A stretch of 51,052 nt of DNA from a bacterium (GTDB taxonomy: Bacteria; Myxococcota_A; UBA9160; UBA4427): NCBI GenBank assembly GCA_024742285.1, contig JANSYR010000026.1, positions 1-51,052 of the forward strand, in the 5' to 3' direction. Below are positions 16,646-26,610 of this stretch, piece after piece. The notes under the pieces are model-generated. The model was not told the DNA's origin, made no database searches, and was given only the letters and a program-made list of their open reading frames with translations. The position numbers and the translations under genes were made by a program. Every line of letters begins with the position of its first letter. Within the stretch, counting starts at the first letter, position 1.

Positions 16646-17809
16646 ATGCCCCTCGACTCCGTTCCGCGAAGCGGCCAGCACATCGTCGAAGCCGTCCGTG
16701 CCCTCCACGAACCGATTCGAGCCGCCGCCGACGAGATCGAGAAGCTCGGCCGGATGACCGAAGGCGTCGTGGACGCGCTCCGCGACGCGGGCGTCTTCGG
16801 CATGGCGATGCCCCAGGCAATGGGCGGCCCCGAGGCGGATCCGATCACGCAGTTCGAGGTCTCGGAGACCCTGTCGAGAGCGGACGCCTCGGTCGGCTGG
16901 ATCGTCACGATCGCCTCGGATACCGGCTTCTACGCCGCGCGCCTTCCCCAGGCGACGGCGGAAGAGATGTTCGAGGACCGCGAGACGATCACGGCGAGCG
17001 TCCTCGTTCCCAAGGGCATCGCCCGCCCGGTCGACGGCGGCTACCGCGTCTCCGGCCACTGGGGCTTCGGCAGCAGCAGCCTCCACGCCGCCTGGTTCGG
17101 CGGCAGCTGCCTGATCGTCGACCCGGACGGGAAGCCCGCCGAGGGGGCCCCGCCGAACATCCGGACATTCTTCTTCCCCGCCCGCGACGTCACCGTCCAC
17201 GACAACTGGCACACGACGGGCCTGACCGGAAGCTGCAGCAACGACTGGAGCGTCGACGACGTCTTCGTGCCCGCGGATCGGACGCTCTCCATCTTCGAGC
17301 CCGCGCGAATCGATCGCCCGCTCTACGCGTTCCCGTGGCTCCTCATCTCGAACACCCCGGGCGTGGCCCTCGGGCTCGCGCGCGCCTCGATCGACGCGCT
17401 CGTCGAGCTCGCCCACGAGAAGACCACCATGGGCGGCGGCCGCCTCGAAGACGACCTCCACGTCCAGACCCGCGTCGGCCGCGCCGAGGCCGAGCTCGCT
17501 GCGGCTCGTGCCTACATCTACGACGCGACGGCCACGATGTGGGGCCGACTCTGCGAGGGCCGCGAGCCTTCGATGGAGGAGCGCGCCCACTTCCGCGTGG
17601 CCGGTGTCCACGCCTTCAAGACCGGCCAGCGGATCGTCGCCGACATGTACCAGTCGGGGGGCGGATCCGCGCTCTACCGGAAGAGCCCCCTCGATCGCTA
17701 CTTCCGCGACTCCGCCACCATCTCCCAGCACGCCTTCGCCAACGAGAATGCCTTCGGCGAAGTCGGCCGCGCCTTCATGGGCCTCGACCCGAAATCGGCG
17801 CTCCTCTGA
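16646..17809 (+). CDS. acyl-CoA dehydrogenase-like flavin-dependent monooxygenase (HsaA/DszC-like)
   Basis: 387 residues from ATG 16646, which has GGGAG about 7 nt upstream; an ATG at 16640 is too close to it. The fold is that of acyl-CoA dehydrogenases: N-terminal helices (EIEKLGRMTEGVVDALRDAGVF), FAD/FMN beta-domain and type-2 C-terminal domain. YRVSGHWGFGSSSLHAAW and the lack of the usual GYSEPGSGSD loop place it with the two-component hydroxylases (HsaA, DszC, HpaB-like), which use reduced flavin from a separate reductase. No reductase gene is adjacent. Hydroxylation of an aromatic or other hydrophobic substrate is likely; a true dehydrogenase is the alternative. Confidence 0.75.
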   Translation: MPLDSVPRSGQHIVEAVRALHEPIRAAADEIEKLGRMTEGVVDALRDAGVFGMAMPQAMGGPEADPITQFEVSETLSRADASVGWIVTIASDTGFYAARLPQATAEEMFEDRETITASVLVPKGIARPVDGGYRVSGHWGFGSSSLHAAWFGGSCLIVDPDGKPAEGAPPNIRTFFFPARDVTVHDNWHTTGLTGSCSNDWSVDDVFVPADRTLSIFEPARIDRPLYAFPWLLISNTPGVALGLARASIDALVELAHEKTTMGGGRLEDDLHVQTRVGRAEAELAAARAYIYDATATMWGRLCEGREPSMEERAHFRVAGVHAFKTGQRIVADMYQSGGGSALYRKSPLDRYFRDSATISQHAFANENAFGEVGRAFMGLDPKSALL

Positions 17810-17813
17810 GAGA

Positions 17814-19328
17814 TCAGTTCACCGCGCGGTCGCGGCCTTCCCAGTACGGCGCGCGGAGGTTCCGCTTGAGGAATTTTCCGGGGCCCGACTTCGGCAGCAC
17901 GTCGTCGTGCAGATCGATGCCCTTCGGAACCTTGTAGCCGCCGAGAGAAGCCCGGCAGAACTCGACGAGATCCTCGGGCGTCACGCCCCCGGTGCCCGGT
18001 CGGAGATGGACCGCGGCGTAGACCGCCTCGCCCCACTTCTCGTCCGGCACGCCGAAGACGGCGGCCTCGAGCACGTCGGGATGTCTGTAGAGCACCTCTT
18101 CGACCTCGGTCGAATAGACGTTCTCTCCGCCGGACACGATCATGTCCTTCGAACGGTCGACCAGGAAGACGTAGCCGCCCTCGTCCATGTAGCCGAGATC
18201 GCCGGTCCAGTAGGCGCCGTCGCGCAAGGCCTCCGCCGTCTGCTCGGGCTTGTTCCAATAGCCCTGCATCACGTTCGGCCCGCGTACGACGACCTCGCCG
18301 ACCGCGCCCGCCTGCAGCGGCGACCCATCTTCCGCGAGGATCTCGATCGCGACGCCGACCGCCGCTGGCCCACAGGATCGGATGCGGTCGTCGTCGAAGA
18401 GATCCTGCTCCCCACGAAACACGGTCGCGAGGGGCGACAGCTCCGTCGCGCCGTAGATCTCCACCAGCTCGGCCGAAGGAATCGCCTCGTGGACGCGTTT
18501 CAGGAGGGGACTCGCGATCGGCGAGCCGCCGTGGGCGATCCATCGCATCGAGTCCAAACGTCGAGGTCGCGCCTTCTGCGCTTCGACCATCGCGCCCAGC
18601 ATCGTCGGCACCCCGATCGTGCCGGTGCAGGCCTCCTGCTCGATCAGGTCGAGGGCCGCGTCGGGGGCGAACGCGGGAAGCAGCACCTGCTTCCCCCCGG
18701 TCCAGATGCTCCCCATCACGCCGTTCGACCCGGCCGCATGGAAGAGGGGCGCCATCACGAGCATCGAATCGCTCGCCCGCTGCGGAATCGCGTTCAACCA
18801 GTGCCAGGTATTCGCGAGCAGGTTGCGGTGGCTGAGCATCACGCCCTTCGACGCCCCGGTCGTCCCGCCCGTATAGAAGAGGCCCGCGAGGTCGTCCTCC
18901 ACGACGTCCGTGGCGAAGTCGGCTTGATCCGCAGCGGCCAACAGCGACTCCCACTCGTCGGGAATCCGGATCACGCGGTCGACGCAATCGGCCAGCTTGC
19001 CCGGCTCGCGATCCGTGAGCAGGACCTTCGCGCCCGCGTCGTTCAAGGCGTAGACGAGCTCCGGCTCGGCGTGTCGCGTGTTGAGCGGAACCACCACGCG
19101 CCCGTGGGCGGGAACGGCGGCGTAGACCTCGACGTACTGACGGCTGTTGTCCGCCCAGATCGCGACACGGTCGCCGCGACCGATCCCGAGCTCGTCGAGG
19201 ACGCCACCGAGCCGACGACACCGCCCCACGAACTCGGCGTACGTGTGGCGCTCGTTTCTGCAGACCGTTGCGGTCCGCTCGGCATGGGTTCGCAGCGCGT
19301 GTCGAAGCGGGTCGGCGAACGTGTGCAC
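17814..19328 (-). CDS. fatty-acid/aryl-CoA ligase (class I adenylate-forming)
   Basis: 504 residues. It activates a carboxylic acid as acyl-AMP and transfers it to CoA. The P-loop is FYTGGTTGASKGVML, the A5 motif is VEIYGATELSP, the hinge motif is YWTGDLGYMDEGGYVFLVDR followed by SKDMIVSGGENVYS, and the late catalytic Lys is in KSGPGKFLK. Start GTG 19328 has GGAGG upstream. Its stop lies 4 bp from that of the converging monooxygenase-like gene. A prohibitin-like gene is 28 bp upstream on the same strand. Substrate chain length is not evident. Confidence 0.87.
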   Translation of the reverse strand: MHTFADPLRHALRTHAERTATVCRNERHTYAEFVGRCRRLGGVLDELGIGRGDRVAIWADNSRQYVEVYAAVPAHGRVVVPLNTRHAEPELVYALNDAGAKVLLTDREPGKLADCVDRVIRIPDEWESLLAAADQADFATDVVEDDLAGLFYTGGTTGASKGVMLSHRNLLANTWHWLNAIPQRASDSMLVMAPLFHAAGSNGVMGSIWTGGKQVLLPAFAPDAALDLIEQEACTGTIGVPTMLGAMVEAQKARPRRLDSMRWIAHGGSPIASPLLKRVHEAIPSAELVEIYGATELSPLATVFRGEQDLFDDDRIRSCGPAAVGVAIEILAEDGSPLQAGAVGEVVVRGPNVMQGYWNKPEQTAEALRDGAYWTGDLGYMDEGGYVFLVDRSKDMIVSGGENVYSTEVEEVLYRHPDVLEAAVFGVPDEKWGEAVYAAVHLRPGTGGVTPEDLVEFCRASLGGYKVPKGIDLHDDVLPKSGPGKFLKRNLRAPYWEGRDRAVN

Positions 19329-19356
19329 GGGCGATCCTCCGGCCTGTCGAAGGCGA

Positions 19357-20238
19357 CTACTTGCCGGCGCCGCCCAGGTTCAGAAGCGGAAGCGGCGACG
19401 GTGAGTTCGAGTCCATGAAGTAGAGCTTCGCCGCCGGGTCCTCGGCCATCTTCTTGAGGGCCTCGAGGCTCTGGAGCTGGATGTAGGCCGGGTTCCCGGA
19501 CGCCGCCTTGTTGATCGTCGCGATCTCGTAGGCCTTCGCGTCGGCGAGGATCCGGAGTCGCTTGGCGTCTTCTTCCGCGGCGCGACGCGACGCGACGGAC
19601 TGGGCCACCTGCTGCTCCTGCTCGAGCTTCACGCGTTCGAGCTCGGCACGCTGGCGCTCGACCTCCTGCTCGCGCTCCTTCTTCCGGCCGATCGCCTCGG
19701 CGAGCACGAGCGGCAAGTTGATGTTCCGGAGCAGGACCTCTTCGACGAGGATGCCCTTCGACGCGACGTACTCGGAGAGCTGCTTCTGGATCTCTGCCGC
19801 GAGGGCGACGCGGACCTCGTCCTTGAAGAGGTCCTCTGCGCGTTCGACGGTCGTGCCGAGCTCGCGCACCAGCGACCGGACGGTCGGCTTGAGATGGACG
19901 TCCTTCAGGCGCTCCTTGTCGCCGGTATCACGGATGATCTCGGCGGCGCGGGTCGCGTCGAGGCGCCACTGGATCGAGAGGTCGACCGTCGAGAGGAGCT
20001 GATCGCGAGTCGGGACCTCCATCTTCGACAGCTGGTACGTGTCCTGGCGAGCGTCGAGGTCCTTCCACGAGAGGAGCGGGTTCACGAAGTGGAGACCTTC
20101 GGGATAGGACTCGTCGTGGACCTCACCGAAGAGGATCGCGACACCGACGTGGCCAGCGGGCACGGCGTGCAGGAAACGCTGGCCGAACATGAGCACGAGC
20201 AGCGCGGCGAGAAGAATGATGGCGAACTTCGGATTCAC
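19357..20238 (-). CDS. SPFH/prohibitin-family membrane protein
   Basis: 293 residues. A single N-terminal hydrophobic anchor (about residues 5-24, FAIILLAALLVLMFGQRF) is followed by the SPFH domain (about 28-200) and an Arg/Glu-rich coiled coil (about 195-245, KEREQEVERQRAELERVK). The tail LYFMDSNSPSPLPLLN resembles other bacterial prohibitin homologues. Such proteins form large ring-like membrane assemblies that modulate FtsH-type proteases or lipid microdomains; no protease gene is adjacent. Start GTG 20238 has GGAGGGG upstream. It lies between a CoA transferase and a CoA ligase on the same strand. Confidence 0.85.
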   Translation of the reverse strand: MNPKFAIILLAALLVLMFGQRFLHAVPAGHVGVAILFGEVHDESYPEGLHFVNPLLSWKDLDARQDTYQLSKMEVPTRDQLLSTVDLSIQWRLDATRAAEIIRDTGDKERLKDVHLKPTVRSLVRELGTTVERAEDLFKDEVRVALAAEIQKQLSEYVASKGILVEEVLLRNINLPLVLAEAIGRKKEREQEVERQRAELERVKLEQEQQVAQSVASRRAAEEDAKRLRILADAKAYEIATINKAASGNPAYIQLQSLEALKKMAEDPAAKLYFMDSNSPSPLPLLNLGGAGK

Positions 20239-20358
20239 GAGGACCCCTCCAAGCGACCGGTCCGGGCCGACCGACCGTGGCGGACTCTATCAGATCCGCG
20301 TACGGGCGTCCGAACCGGAACGAGGCTAGGCGGGGTGTCGCCAGCGGCCAGCGGCGCG

Positions 20359-21507
20359 TCAGGCGATGGCCTTGGCGTCTCTCAGCTTCGCGATGTCTTC
20401 GTTCGAGAAGCCGAAGTCGCCGAGGACCTCGTCGGTCTGATCGCCCGGGTGGGGCGGCACACGCTCGAGGGTCGCCTCGGTGCGGCTGAAGCGCGGCGAC
20501 GGCGCGGGCTGGACCACGCCGGCGAAATCCACGTAGGTCTTGCGCGCCTTGATGTGCGGATGGTCCGGCGCCTCGTCCAACGAGAGGACGGGGGCGAAGC
20601 AGATGTCGGTCCCCTCCATCAGCTCACACCACTGATCCCGGGTCCGCGTCTTGAAGAGCGTCTCGAAGCGGGCCTTGAGGAGCGGCCAGCCGGACCGGTC
20701 CATCTGGGCGGGCACGTTCTTGTCGTCGGCGAGGCCGAGCTTGTCCATCAGCTCCGCGTAGAACTGGGGTTCGATCGAACCGAGGGAGATGAATTTCCCG
20801 TCGCTCGTCTCGTAGGTCTCGTAGAAGTGGGCGCCGGTATCCAGGAGGTTGGTCCCGCGACCGCCGTCGCCCCAACCGCCCATGGCCTTCATCCCCGAGA
20901 AGAAGGCCATCAGCGTCGATGCGCCGTCGACCATCGCCGCGTCGACGACCTGCCCCTTCCCCGAGTTCGCCCGCTCCGCCAACGCGCAGGCCACGCCGAA
21001 CGCGAGGAGCATGCCGCCACCGCCGAAGTCGCCGACCAGGTTGAGGGGCGGCACCGGGTTCTCGCCCTGGCGGCCGATTCCCTCGAGGGCCCCGGCGAGG
21101 GCGATGTAGTTGATGTCGTGGCCGGCAGCGTGGGCCATCGGACCTTCCTGCCCCCAGCCCGTCATGCGACCGAAGACGATCTTCGGGTTGCGCTCGAGGC
21201 AGACGTCCGGCCCGAGTCCGAGGCGTTCCATCACGCCCGGCCGGAAGCCTTCGACGATCACGTCCGCCTGCTCGACCATCTTGAGCACGGTCTCGATTCC
21301 GTCGGGCGACTTGAGATCGACCGCGACGCTCCGACGTCCTCGGGCGAGCACGTCCTTCGACGGCCCGCTCATCTCGCGAACGTTGCCGGCGCGATCGATT
21401 CGCACGACGTCCGCCCCCATGTCGGCGAGCATCATGCAGCAGAAGGGGCCGGGGCCGATGCCCTGGATTTCGAGGACTTTCACGCCAGCGAGGGGGCCAG
21501 TGGACAT
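20359..21507 (-). CDS. CaiB/BaiF CoA-transferase family protein, alpha-methylacyl-CoA racemase-like
   Basis: 382 residues, the AMACR length. The start [20 protein letters not shown] continuing [12 protein letters not shown] is diagnostic of the alpha-methylacyl-CoA racemase branch of family III CoA transferases. [17 protein letters not shown] contains the conserved His and Asp region of the racemase active site, and [14 protein letters not shown] follows. AMACR epimerises 2-methyl-branched acyl-CoAs so that beta-oxidation can proceed, as needed for sterol side chains, phytanate and isoprenoids. ATG 21507 has GGAG upstream. The neighbouring acyl-CoA synthetase 200 bp upstream fits a branched-acid activation and epimerisation unit. 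Confidence 0.87.
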   Translation of the reverse strand: MSTGPLAGVKVLEIQGIGPGPFCCMMLADMGADVVRIDRAGNVREMSGPSKDVLARGRRSVAVDLKSPDGIETVLKMVEQADVIVEGFRPGVMERLGLGPDVCLERNPKIVFGRMTGWGQEGPMAHAAGHDINYIALAGALEGIGRQGENPVPPLNLVGDFGGGGMLLAFGVACALAERANSGKGQVVDAAMVDGASTLMAFFSGMKAMGGWGDGGRGTNLLDTGAHFYETYETSDGKFISLGSIEPQFYAELMDKLGLADDKNVPAQMDRSGWPLLKARFETLFKTRTRDQWCELMEGTDICFAPVLSLDEAPDHPHIKARKTYVDFAGVVQPAPSPRFSRTEATLERVPPHPGDQTDEVLGDFGFSNEDIAKLRDAKAIA

Positions 21508-21663
21508 CGAGCGATTCTCCGTGCGCGGGTTGGAATGGGTGCGCGAGCATACCCGATTCCGCGGCAGGCGATCGGCGTCGAGGGAGACCCTGCGAAACGG
21601 CCGAGTTCGGTAGCCAGAGGCGCCGGAACGAGACGCGACACGCGAGGCCGCCGGGCAATTCGG

Positions 21664-21686
21664 CGTTCGGATTCTCGAGCCGAACG
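21664..21686 (-). terminator. hairpin downstream of the acyl-CoA synthetase gene
   Basis: CGTTCGG and CCGAACG form a 7-bp stem around a 9-nt loop, 18 nt after the stop codon of the synthetase on the minus strand. It may end or attenuate transcription before the AMACR-like gene. No T-tract follows. Confidence 0.35.
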
Positions 21687-21704
21687 TGCCGATCGCGCGG
21701 CGCC

Positions 21705-23378
21705 CTACTCCTCGAAGGTGTTCTCCGCCTCGCCCGTGAGCACCGCCTTCAGGACCTTCCCCGTCGCGTTGCGCGGGAGCGGCTCGTCGGTGAACTCCAC
21801 GTAGGTCGGGACCTTGTAGTAGGCGAGGGTCTCGGCGACGAAGTCCTTGAGCGTCTGCTCGTCGAGGGTCTGCCCGGCTCGCAGGCGGACGATCGCCTTC
21901 ACCTCCTGGCCGAGCGTGCGGTGCTCGACGCCGACGACCGCGACCTCCTCGACGGCGGGGTGGTCGTCGATCCGGTTCTCGATCTCGAGCGGATAGATGT
22001 TCTCCCCGCCGCGGATGATCATGTCGCGCTTACGCGAGGCCAGGAAGAGCAGACCGTCGCGCATCTGTCCGATGTCCCCGGTGCGCAGCCAGCCGTCGTC
22101 GAAGAAGGTCTCCTTCGTCGCCGCTTCGTTTCGCCAATAGCCGAGCATCACGTTCGGGCCGCGAACGCAGATATTGCCGTCGACCCCGTCCGGCAGGCGC
22201 TTGCCCTCGTCGTCGAAGATCGCCACGTCGTTGCCCGGCAGGGTCCGGCCGGCCGTATCCGGATGCTCCGCGAGCATCGGGCCGAGCGCCATCGAGCACA
22301 GCCCGCCGCACTCGGTCAGGCCGTACCCGACGTTGAAGTCCTTCGCGGCGTTCGGGAGCTTCTCCCGGATCGTGCGCTGGAGGTCGGGGGAGAACGCGGA
22401 GCCGCCGCCGCCGACCGATCGCACGTGCGCGAATCGCTTCGGGTCGAAGGAAGGATGCTCGAGCAGCCGCCAGAGCTGGGTCGTGATCCCGCCCCAACGC
22501 GTCACGCCCTCTTCCTCCGTCAGACGGAAGATCTTCTCCTCGTCGAATCGCCCGGTCGTCCACACGGACTTCATTCCGGCGGCCGGCCCCATGAGCGCAC
22601 CGCTCTGGAACCCCGACACGTGGAAGAGCGGATTCGAGGCGATCCCGACCAGCGGCGGAAGGTTCTGCGCCTCCGGTCCCGGCGGGTTCATCATGAACTT
22701 GACCGCACCATTGCAGAAGTTGATCTGCAGGAAGGCGATGAAGTTGCGGTGGGAGATCATCGCCCCCTTCGGCCGTCCCGTCGTCCCGCTCGTGAACATG
22801 AGCGCCGCGCAGTCGTCTTCGTCGATCGGCGTGTCCGGAAGCGGCGCCCCCTGGTCGTGGTTCACGTACGCGTCGAACGCGTCTTCGAAGAGGACGGTCG
22901 GAACCCCGAAGTCCTTGCCCTCGAACCGCTTCAGGCGACCCCGGTCCACGAAGAGGACGTCGGGCTCACCGAGCTCGACGCCGTACTCGATCTCGTCACC
23001 CTGCCACCACCCGTTCATCGCGACGACCGTGCCGCCGAGCACGAGCGTCCCCCAGGCGGTCAGGATCCACTCGGGGCAGTTCGCGGCGAGGATCGCGACG
23101 CGGCTGCCTTGTCCGATCCCGTGCTTCTCTGCGAGCGCGGCGGCGACCGAAGCGACCATGCGCTCGTGCGACGCGAAGGTCCAGCGCTCGCCGGTGTCCC
23201 AGATCGCGAGATCGGCGTCTCCGTGCTCGAGCGAATTCACGAGTACTTCGCGCAGGTTCCGCGGTCGGTTCTTGAACACGGGCATTCGGACCCCGCGCAC
23301 GTCCTCGAGAGCGAGCTCGAAGGGGCTCCCGGGACCGGTGATGCGCGCGACCGCTTCGTCGTAGTTCAGCTCGGACAT
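21705..23378 (-). CDS. acyl-CoA synthetase (FadD-like, class I adenylate-forming)
   Basis: 557 residues. P-loop [21 protein letters not shown]5-like [11 protein letters not shown], hinge [20 protein letters not shown] with [18 protein letters not shown], and C-terminal catalytic Lys in NATGKVLK. It activates a carboxylic acid with ATP and CoA. Start ATG 23378 has a GAGGGAGAG about 8 nt upstream, so the longer frame beyond it is not used. It is transcribed in the same direction as, and 84 bp after, the lytic transglycosylase gene, and 197 bp before the AMACR-like gene. Confidence 0.87.
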   Translation of the reverse strand: MSELNYDEAVARITGPGSPFELALEDVRGVRMPVFKNRPRNLREVLVNSLEHGDADLAIWDTGERWTFASHERMVASVAAALAEKHGIGQGSRVAILAANCPEWILTAWGTLVLGGTVVAMNGWWQGDEIEYGVELGEPDVLFVDRGRLKRFEGKDFGVPTVLFEDAFDAYVNHDQGAPLPDTPIDEDDCAALMFTSGTTGRPKGAMISHRNFIAFLQINFCNGAVKFMMNPPGPEAQNLPPLVGIASNPLFHVSGFQSGALMGPAAGMKSVWTTGRFDEEKIFRLTEEEGVTRWGGITTQLWRLLEHPSFDPKRFAHVRSVGGGGSAFSPDLQRTIREKLPNAAKDFNVGYGLTECGGLCSMALGPMLAEHPDTAGRTLPGNDVAIFDDEGKRLPDGVDGNICVRGPNVMLGYWRNEAATKETFFDDGWLRTGDIGQMRDGLLFLASRKRDMIIRGGENIYPLEIENRIDDHPAVEEVAVVGVEHRTLGQEVKAIVRLRAGQTLDEQTLKDFVAETLAYYKVPTYVEFTDEPLPRNATGKVLKAVLTGEAENTFEE

Positions 23379-23462
23379 GGATGCTCTCCCTCGCGAGGAG
23401 AGCCTCGGTCTCCTCGCCGTCCAACGGTAGGCGCTGGCTCGACCGGAGACCACGCGGTCCGG

Positions 23463-25547
23463 CTAGCGGTAGAAGCGCTCGTAGACGTGGAGGCTCCGCT
23501 GAACGCGCTTCACGTACGCGCGCGTCTGGTCGTAGGGGATGTTCTCGACCCAGACGTCGTCCTCGAGCTTCCCGGCGTCGCCCTGCAGCCAGATCGAGAC
23601 CCGCCGCGGTCCCGCGTTGTAGCTCGCGATCGCTGCGGAGAGTCGTCCGTCGAAACGGCGGGCCAGCTGGTCGAGATAACGCGCGCCGAGGGCGATGTTG
23701 GTCTCCGGGTCGAAGAGGTCCTCGACCTCGAAGTCCGGGCGATCGTGCTGGCGGGCGAGCTGCGTCGCGGTCGAGGGCATGAGCTGGAGGAGACCCAGCG
23801 CGCCGACCGAGGAGCGCGCGTCGACGCGGTAGTGGCTCTCCTCGCGCATGATCGCCTGGACGAGCGCGGGCTCGATCGACGCCTCCGCCGGGAAGACCGC
23901 CTCGATCGTCTCGCGGTGGGCCGGCGGCCAGGCGAGCCACCAGAGGGCTTCGCGTCCGGGCTGGAGTCCGCGGGCGAGCGAATCCGCGTAGGCGATCACC
24001 ACGAGCTCGTTCGCGCGGTGGTAGTCGCCGACCCGCGCGAGCAGGACGCCGACCTGCGTGCGGTCGTGGAAGCCGCGCACCCGCCTCGCGGCGAAGCGCA
24101 GCTCGTCCCGGGCGAGGTCGTCGAGCCCCGCCTCGATCAACAGGGCCGCGCGCTCGATCGTCTCGTCGTCGATCCGGCGCGTCCCCTCCGCGAGCGCTCG
24201 CCCCTCCGGCGCGAGCCCCCCGTCGTCGAGGCCGAGTCGCTCGCGGGCGCGCCAGCCGTAGTACGTGAGCGGGAAGTCGCGGGCGAGCGCTTCGAGCCCG
24301 CTTCGCTCCGCCTTCCGGTCCCCCGCCCTTCCCGCCGCACGTGCCCGCCAGTAGGTCGGCCGGAGCGCGGCGATCGGATCGTCGGTCCGTTCGACGAGGA
24401 CCGAGAACGTGTCCCGCGCATCGCCGAACGCTTCCGTCTTGAACTGCGCCCAGCCCTCCCGCCAGAGCGCGAGTCGCGTCCGCTTCGGATTCACGTCGAT
24501 CGCCGCGGCCAGACGGAACCGGTCGATGGCGCGATCCATCTCGGCGCGATCCTCGTAGAGCGTCCCTGCCAGATAGAGCGCCCAGCTGGCGAGCTCGCGA
24601 TCGTCCCCCTCGGCCACGCGTGCGAACTCTTCGAGGGACCCGTCGACGTCTCCGCTCCGCGCCAGGCTGCGGGCACGCCAGAACCGGGCCTCGACATCGG
24701 GAAGGAGGGATCCGAACGCCTTCGCAGCGGAGGGGTACTTGCGTTCGCGGAAGAGCGCCCGCGCCCGGCCCATCTTCGCACGGCGCACCTGCGACGGATC
24801 GAGGGTCTTCGCGATCGCCGTTTCGTAGAGCTCGAGCGCCTCGCCCGGATGGCCCGCCTCGAGGGCGGCCTGCGCGCGCTCGAGCACGACCGGCCCGGCG
24901 AGCAGAGAGGCCGGCACCTGCTCGGTCGCGACCGCGACGTCCCCGAAGTTTCGATCGAGCAATACGCGCGGATCGACGCCGGCCTCGAGGCTGCCGGTTC
25001 GCTGGCGCGACTCGACGATCGCGAGCTGGATCGACTCGCGAACGGCCTGATCCTCGGGCCCGGCCTCTCCGAGCACCGCGTTCCAGGCGAGCTCGGCGCC
25101 CCGCGGATCCCCGCCCATCGCGAGCGCCTCCCCGCGCAGCACGCCGAGCGCCGCGCGCAGCGCATCGCTCTTCGCCGCCATCGGGTCCTCGAGCGCGCTC
25201 GAAGCGACGCGAACCGCTTCGTCCCCGCGCCCTTCTGCGATCAGGATCCGCACGCGAAGCAGCTCCGCGTAGCCGGCGAGCGCTTCCGCGGGACGCACGT
25301 GCGCGAGGGTCGCGCGCGCCTTCGCGATCCGGCCCGCGTCGAGGTGGGCGCGCGCCATGCCGAGCGCCTTCGCGCCGGCGCGCTGGGCCGGGGTGAGCGC
25401 GGCGAGCGGATCCGCACCGCCGGGCCCTTCGTGGAGCGGCCCTGCAATCACCGCGGGAGCGAGCGCGAAACAAGTCGCGATCAGGAGAGCGAGGACGGTG
25501 AGCCCCTGACGCCCTCGACGTTCGATTGCCCTCTCCACTCCGCGCAT
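23463..25547 (-). CDS. Slt70-type soluble lytic murein transglycosylase
   Basis: 694 residues, close to Slt70 length. A Sec signal peptide is clear (basic RRGRQG, then LTVLALLIATCFALAPAVIAG, cleavage near residue 36). Residues of about 40-540 are helical TPR-like repeats, as in the U-domain of Slt70. The C-terminal SLT domain begins near 560 with VQAIMREESHYRVDARSSVG; the catalytic Glu is about residue 569. GLLQLMPSTA, NIALGARYLDQL and AIASYNAGPRRV are the other family motifs. It cleaves periplasmic peptidoglycan to 1,6-anhydro products. Start ATG 25547 is chosen because the signal peptide follows directly. Confidence 0.9.
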   Translation of the reverse strand: MRGVERAIERRGRQGLTVLALLIATCFALAPAVIAGPLHEGPGGADPLAALTPAQRAGAKALGMARAHLDAGRIAKARATLAHVRPAEALAGYAELLRVRILIAEGRGDEAVRVASSALEDPMAAKSDALRAALGVLRGEALAMGGDPRGAELAWNAVLGEAGPEDQAVRESIQLAIVESRQRTGSLEAGVDPRVLLDRNFGDVAVATEQVPASLLAGPVVLERAQAALEAGHPGEALELYETAIAKTLDPSQVRRAKMGRARALFRERKYPSAAKAFGSLLPDVEARFWRARSLARSGDVDGSLEEFARVAEGDDRELASWALYLAGTLYEDRAEMDRAIDRFRLAAAIDVNPKRTRLALWREGWAQFKTEAFGDARDTFSVLVERTDDPIAALRPTYWRARAAGRAGDRKAERSGLEALARDFPLTYYGWRARERLGLDDGGLAPEGRALAEGTRRIDDETIERAALLIEAGLDDLARDELRFAARRVRGFHDRTQVGVLLARVGDYHRANELVVIAYADSLARGLQPGREALWWLAWPPAHRETIEAVFPAEASIEPALVQAIMREESHYRVDARSSVGALGLLQLMPSTATQLARQHDRPDFEVEDLFDPETNIALGARYLDQLARRFDGRLSAAIASYNAGPRRVSIWLQGDAGKLEDDVWVENIPYDQTRAYVKRVQRSLHVYERFYR

Positions 25548-25637
25548 TCCCTCTCGACTCCCCCGACCCGACGGTTCGTGCAAGACTAGCCCGCCCGGTG
25601 CGCCGGTGAGGGCACTCGGGAGGAAGGCGGGACGACG

Positions 25638-26603
25638 TTGGACATCGCGATCTGGGGAGCAGGATCCGTCGGCCTCGGGCTCGCCACGTGCCTCGCGCGC
25701 GAAGGCGAGCGCCTCCTGATCGTCGGACGCGATCCCGAGACGATCGCTGCGATCGAACGGGATGGCCTCACGCGAACCGGGATCTTCGGCGAACGGCACG
25801 TCCCCGCGCGCGGGCTCGCGCCGAGCCGGGACCCGGCCGCCCTGGTCGACGTGGCGCCCGAGTGGATCCTCGTCTGCACCAAGGCCTTCGCGTCCGCGGA
25901 CGTGGCCGAAGCGCTCGCACCGCTCCATGCGTCCCTCCCCGATACGACCCGCATCGTCCTATGCCAGAACGGCTGGGGCAACGAAGCGCCCTTCCTGCCC
26001 TTCTGGCCCCGGGAGCGTCTCTTCCACGCGCGCGTCATCACCGGCTTCCACCGGCGCAGTCCGAGCCGCGTCGAAGTCACGGCCCACGCGTCCCCCATCG
26101 CCTTCGGGAGTGTCTTCGGCGTCGATCCGGGTTCCGTCCCCGGCCTCGACGCCCTCGCCCACCGGGTCTCCCGCGGCGGAATCCCCGCCGAGACCACCGC
26201 GGACATGCGCGCCGTCCTCTGGGGCAAGATGCTCTACAACTGCGCGCTCAACCCGATCGGGGCGCTGACCGGACGACGCTACGGCGAGCTGACGGAGGAC
26301 CCGACGACGCGGCGGCTGGTCGACGGCGTGATCCGCGAGATCTTCGCCGTCCTCGAGGTCGCGGAGATCCCGGTGGGCTGGTCGGAGGCCGGGGCGTACA
26401 CCAAGCACTTCCACGACGTGCTGATCCCACCGACGGCCCAGCACGAATCGTCGATGCTCCAGGATCTGCGGGCGGGACGACGGACCGAGATCGACGCCCT
26501 GTGCGGAGCGGTCGAGCGACTCGGGCAGGAGGCGGGCGTCGACACGCCGATCGTATCGGGCCTGGCCGCCCTCGTTCGCGCCGCCGAGGGGCCGGGCGGA
26601 TGA
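25638..26603 (+). CDS. ketopantoate reductase (PanE/ApbA) family protein
   Basis: 321 residues. It is an NAD(P)H-dependent 2-ketoacid reductase by family, most often reducing ketopantoate to pantoate for CoA synthesis. The N-terminal MDIAIWGAGSVGLGLATCLA is the Rossmann motif. The catalytic Lys is in LWGKMLYNCALNPIGALTGR and a second conserved Lys in CTKAFASADV. The late HESSMLQDLRAGRRTEIDALCG is the typical C-terminal signature. Start TTG 25638 has GGAGGAAGG upstream. Many PanE-family proteins are not the pantothenate enzyme, and no panB/panC is nearby, so no symbol is given. It diverges from the transglycosylase. Confidence 0.83.
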   Translation: MDIAIWGAGSVGLGLATCLAREGERLLIVGRDPETIAAIERDGLTRTGIFGERHVPARGLAPSRDPAALVDVAPEWILVCTKAFASADVAEALAPLHASLPDTTRIVLCQNGWGNEAPFLPFWPRERLFHARVITGFHRRSPSRVEVTAHASPIAFGSVFGVDPGSVPGLDALAHRVSRGGIPAETTADMRAVLWGKMLYNCALNPIGALTGRRYGELTEDPTTRRLVDGVIREIFAVLEVAEIPVGWSEAGAYTKHFHDVLIPPTAQHESSMLQDLRAGRRTEIDALCGAVERLGQEAGVDTPIVSGLAALVRAAEGPGG

Positions 26604-26610
26604 CGTTCGC

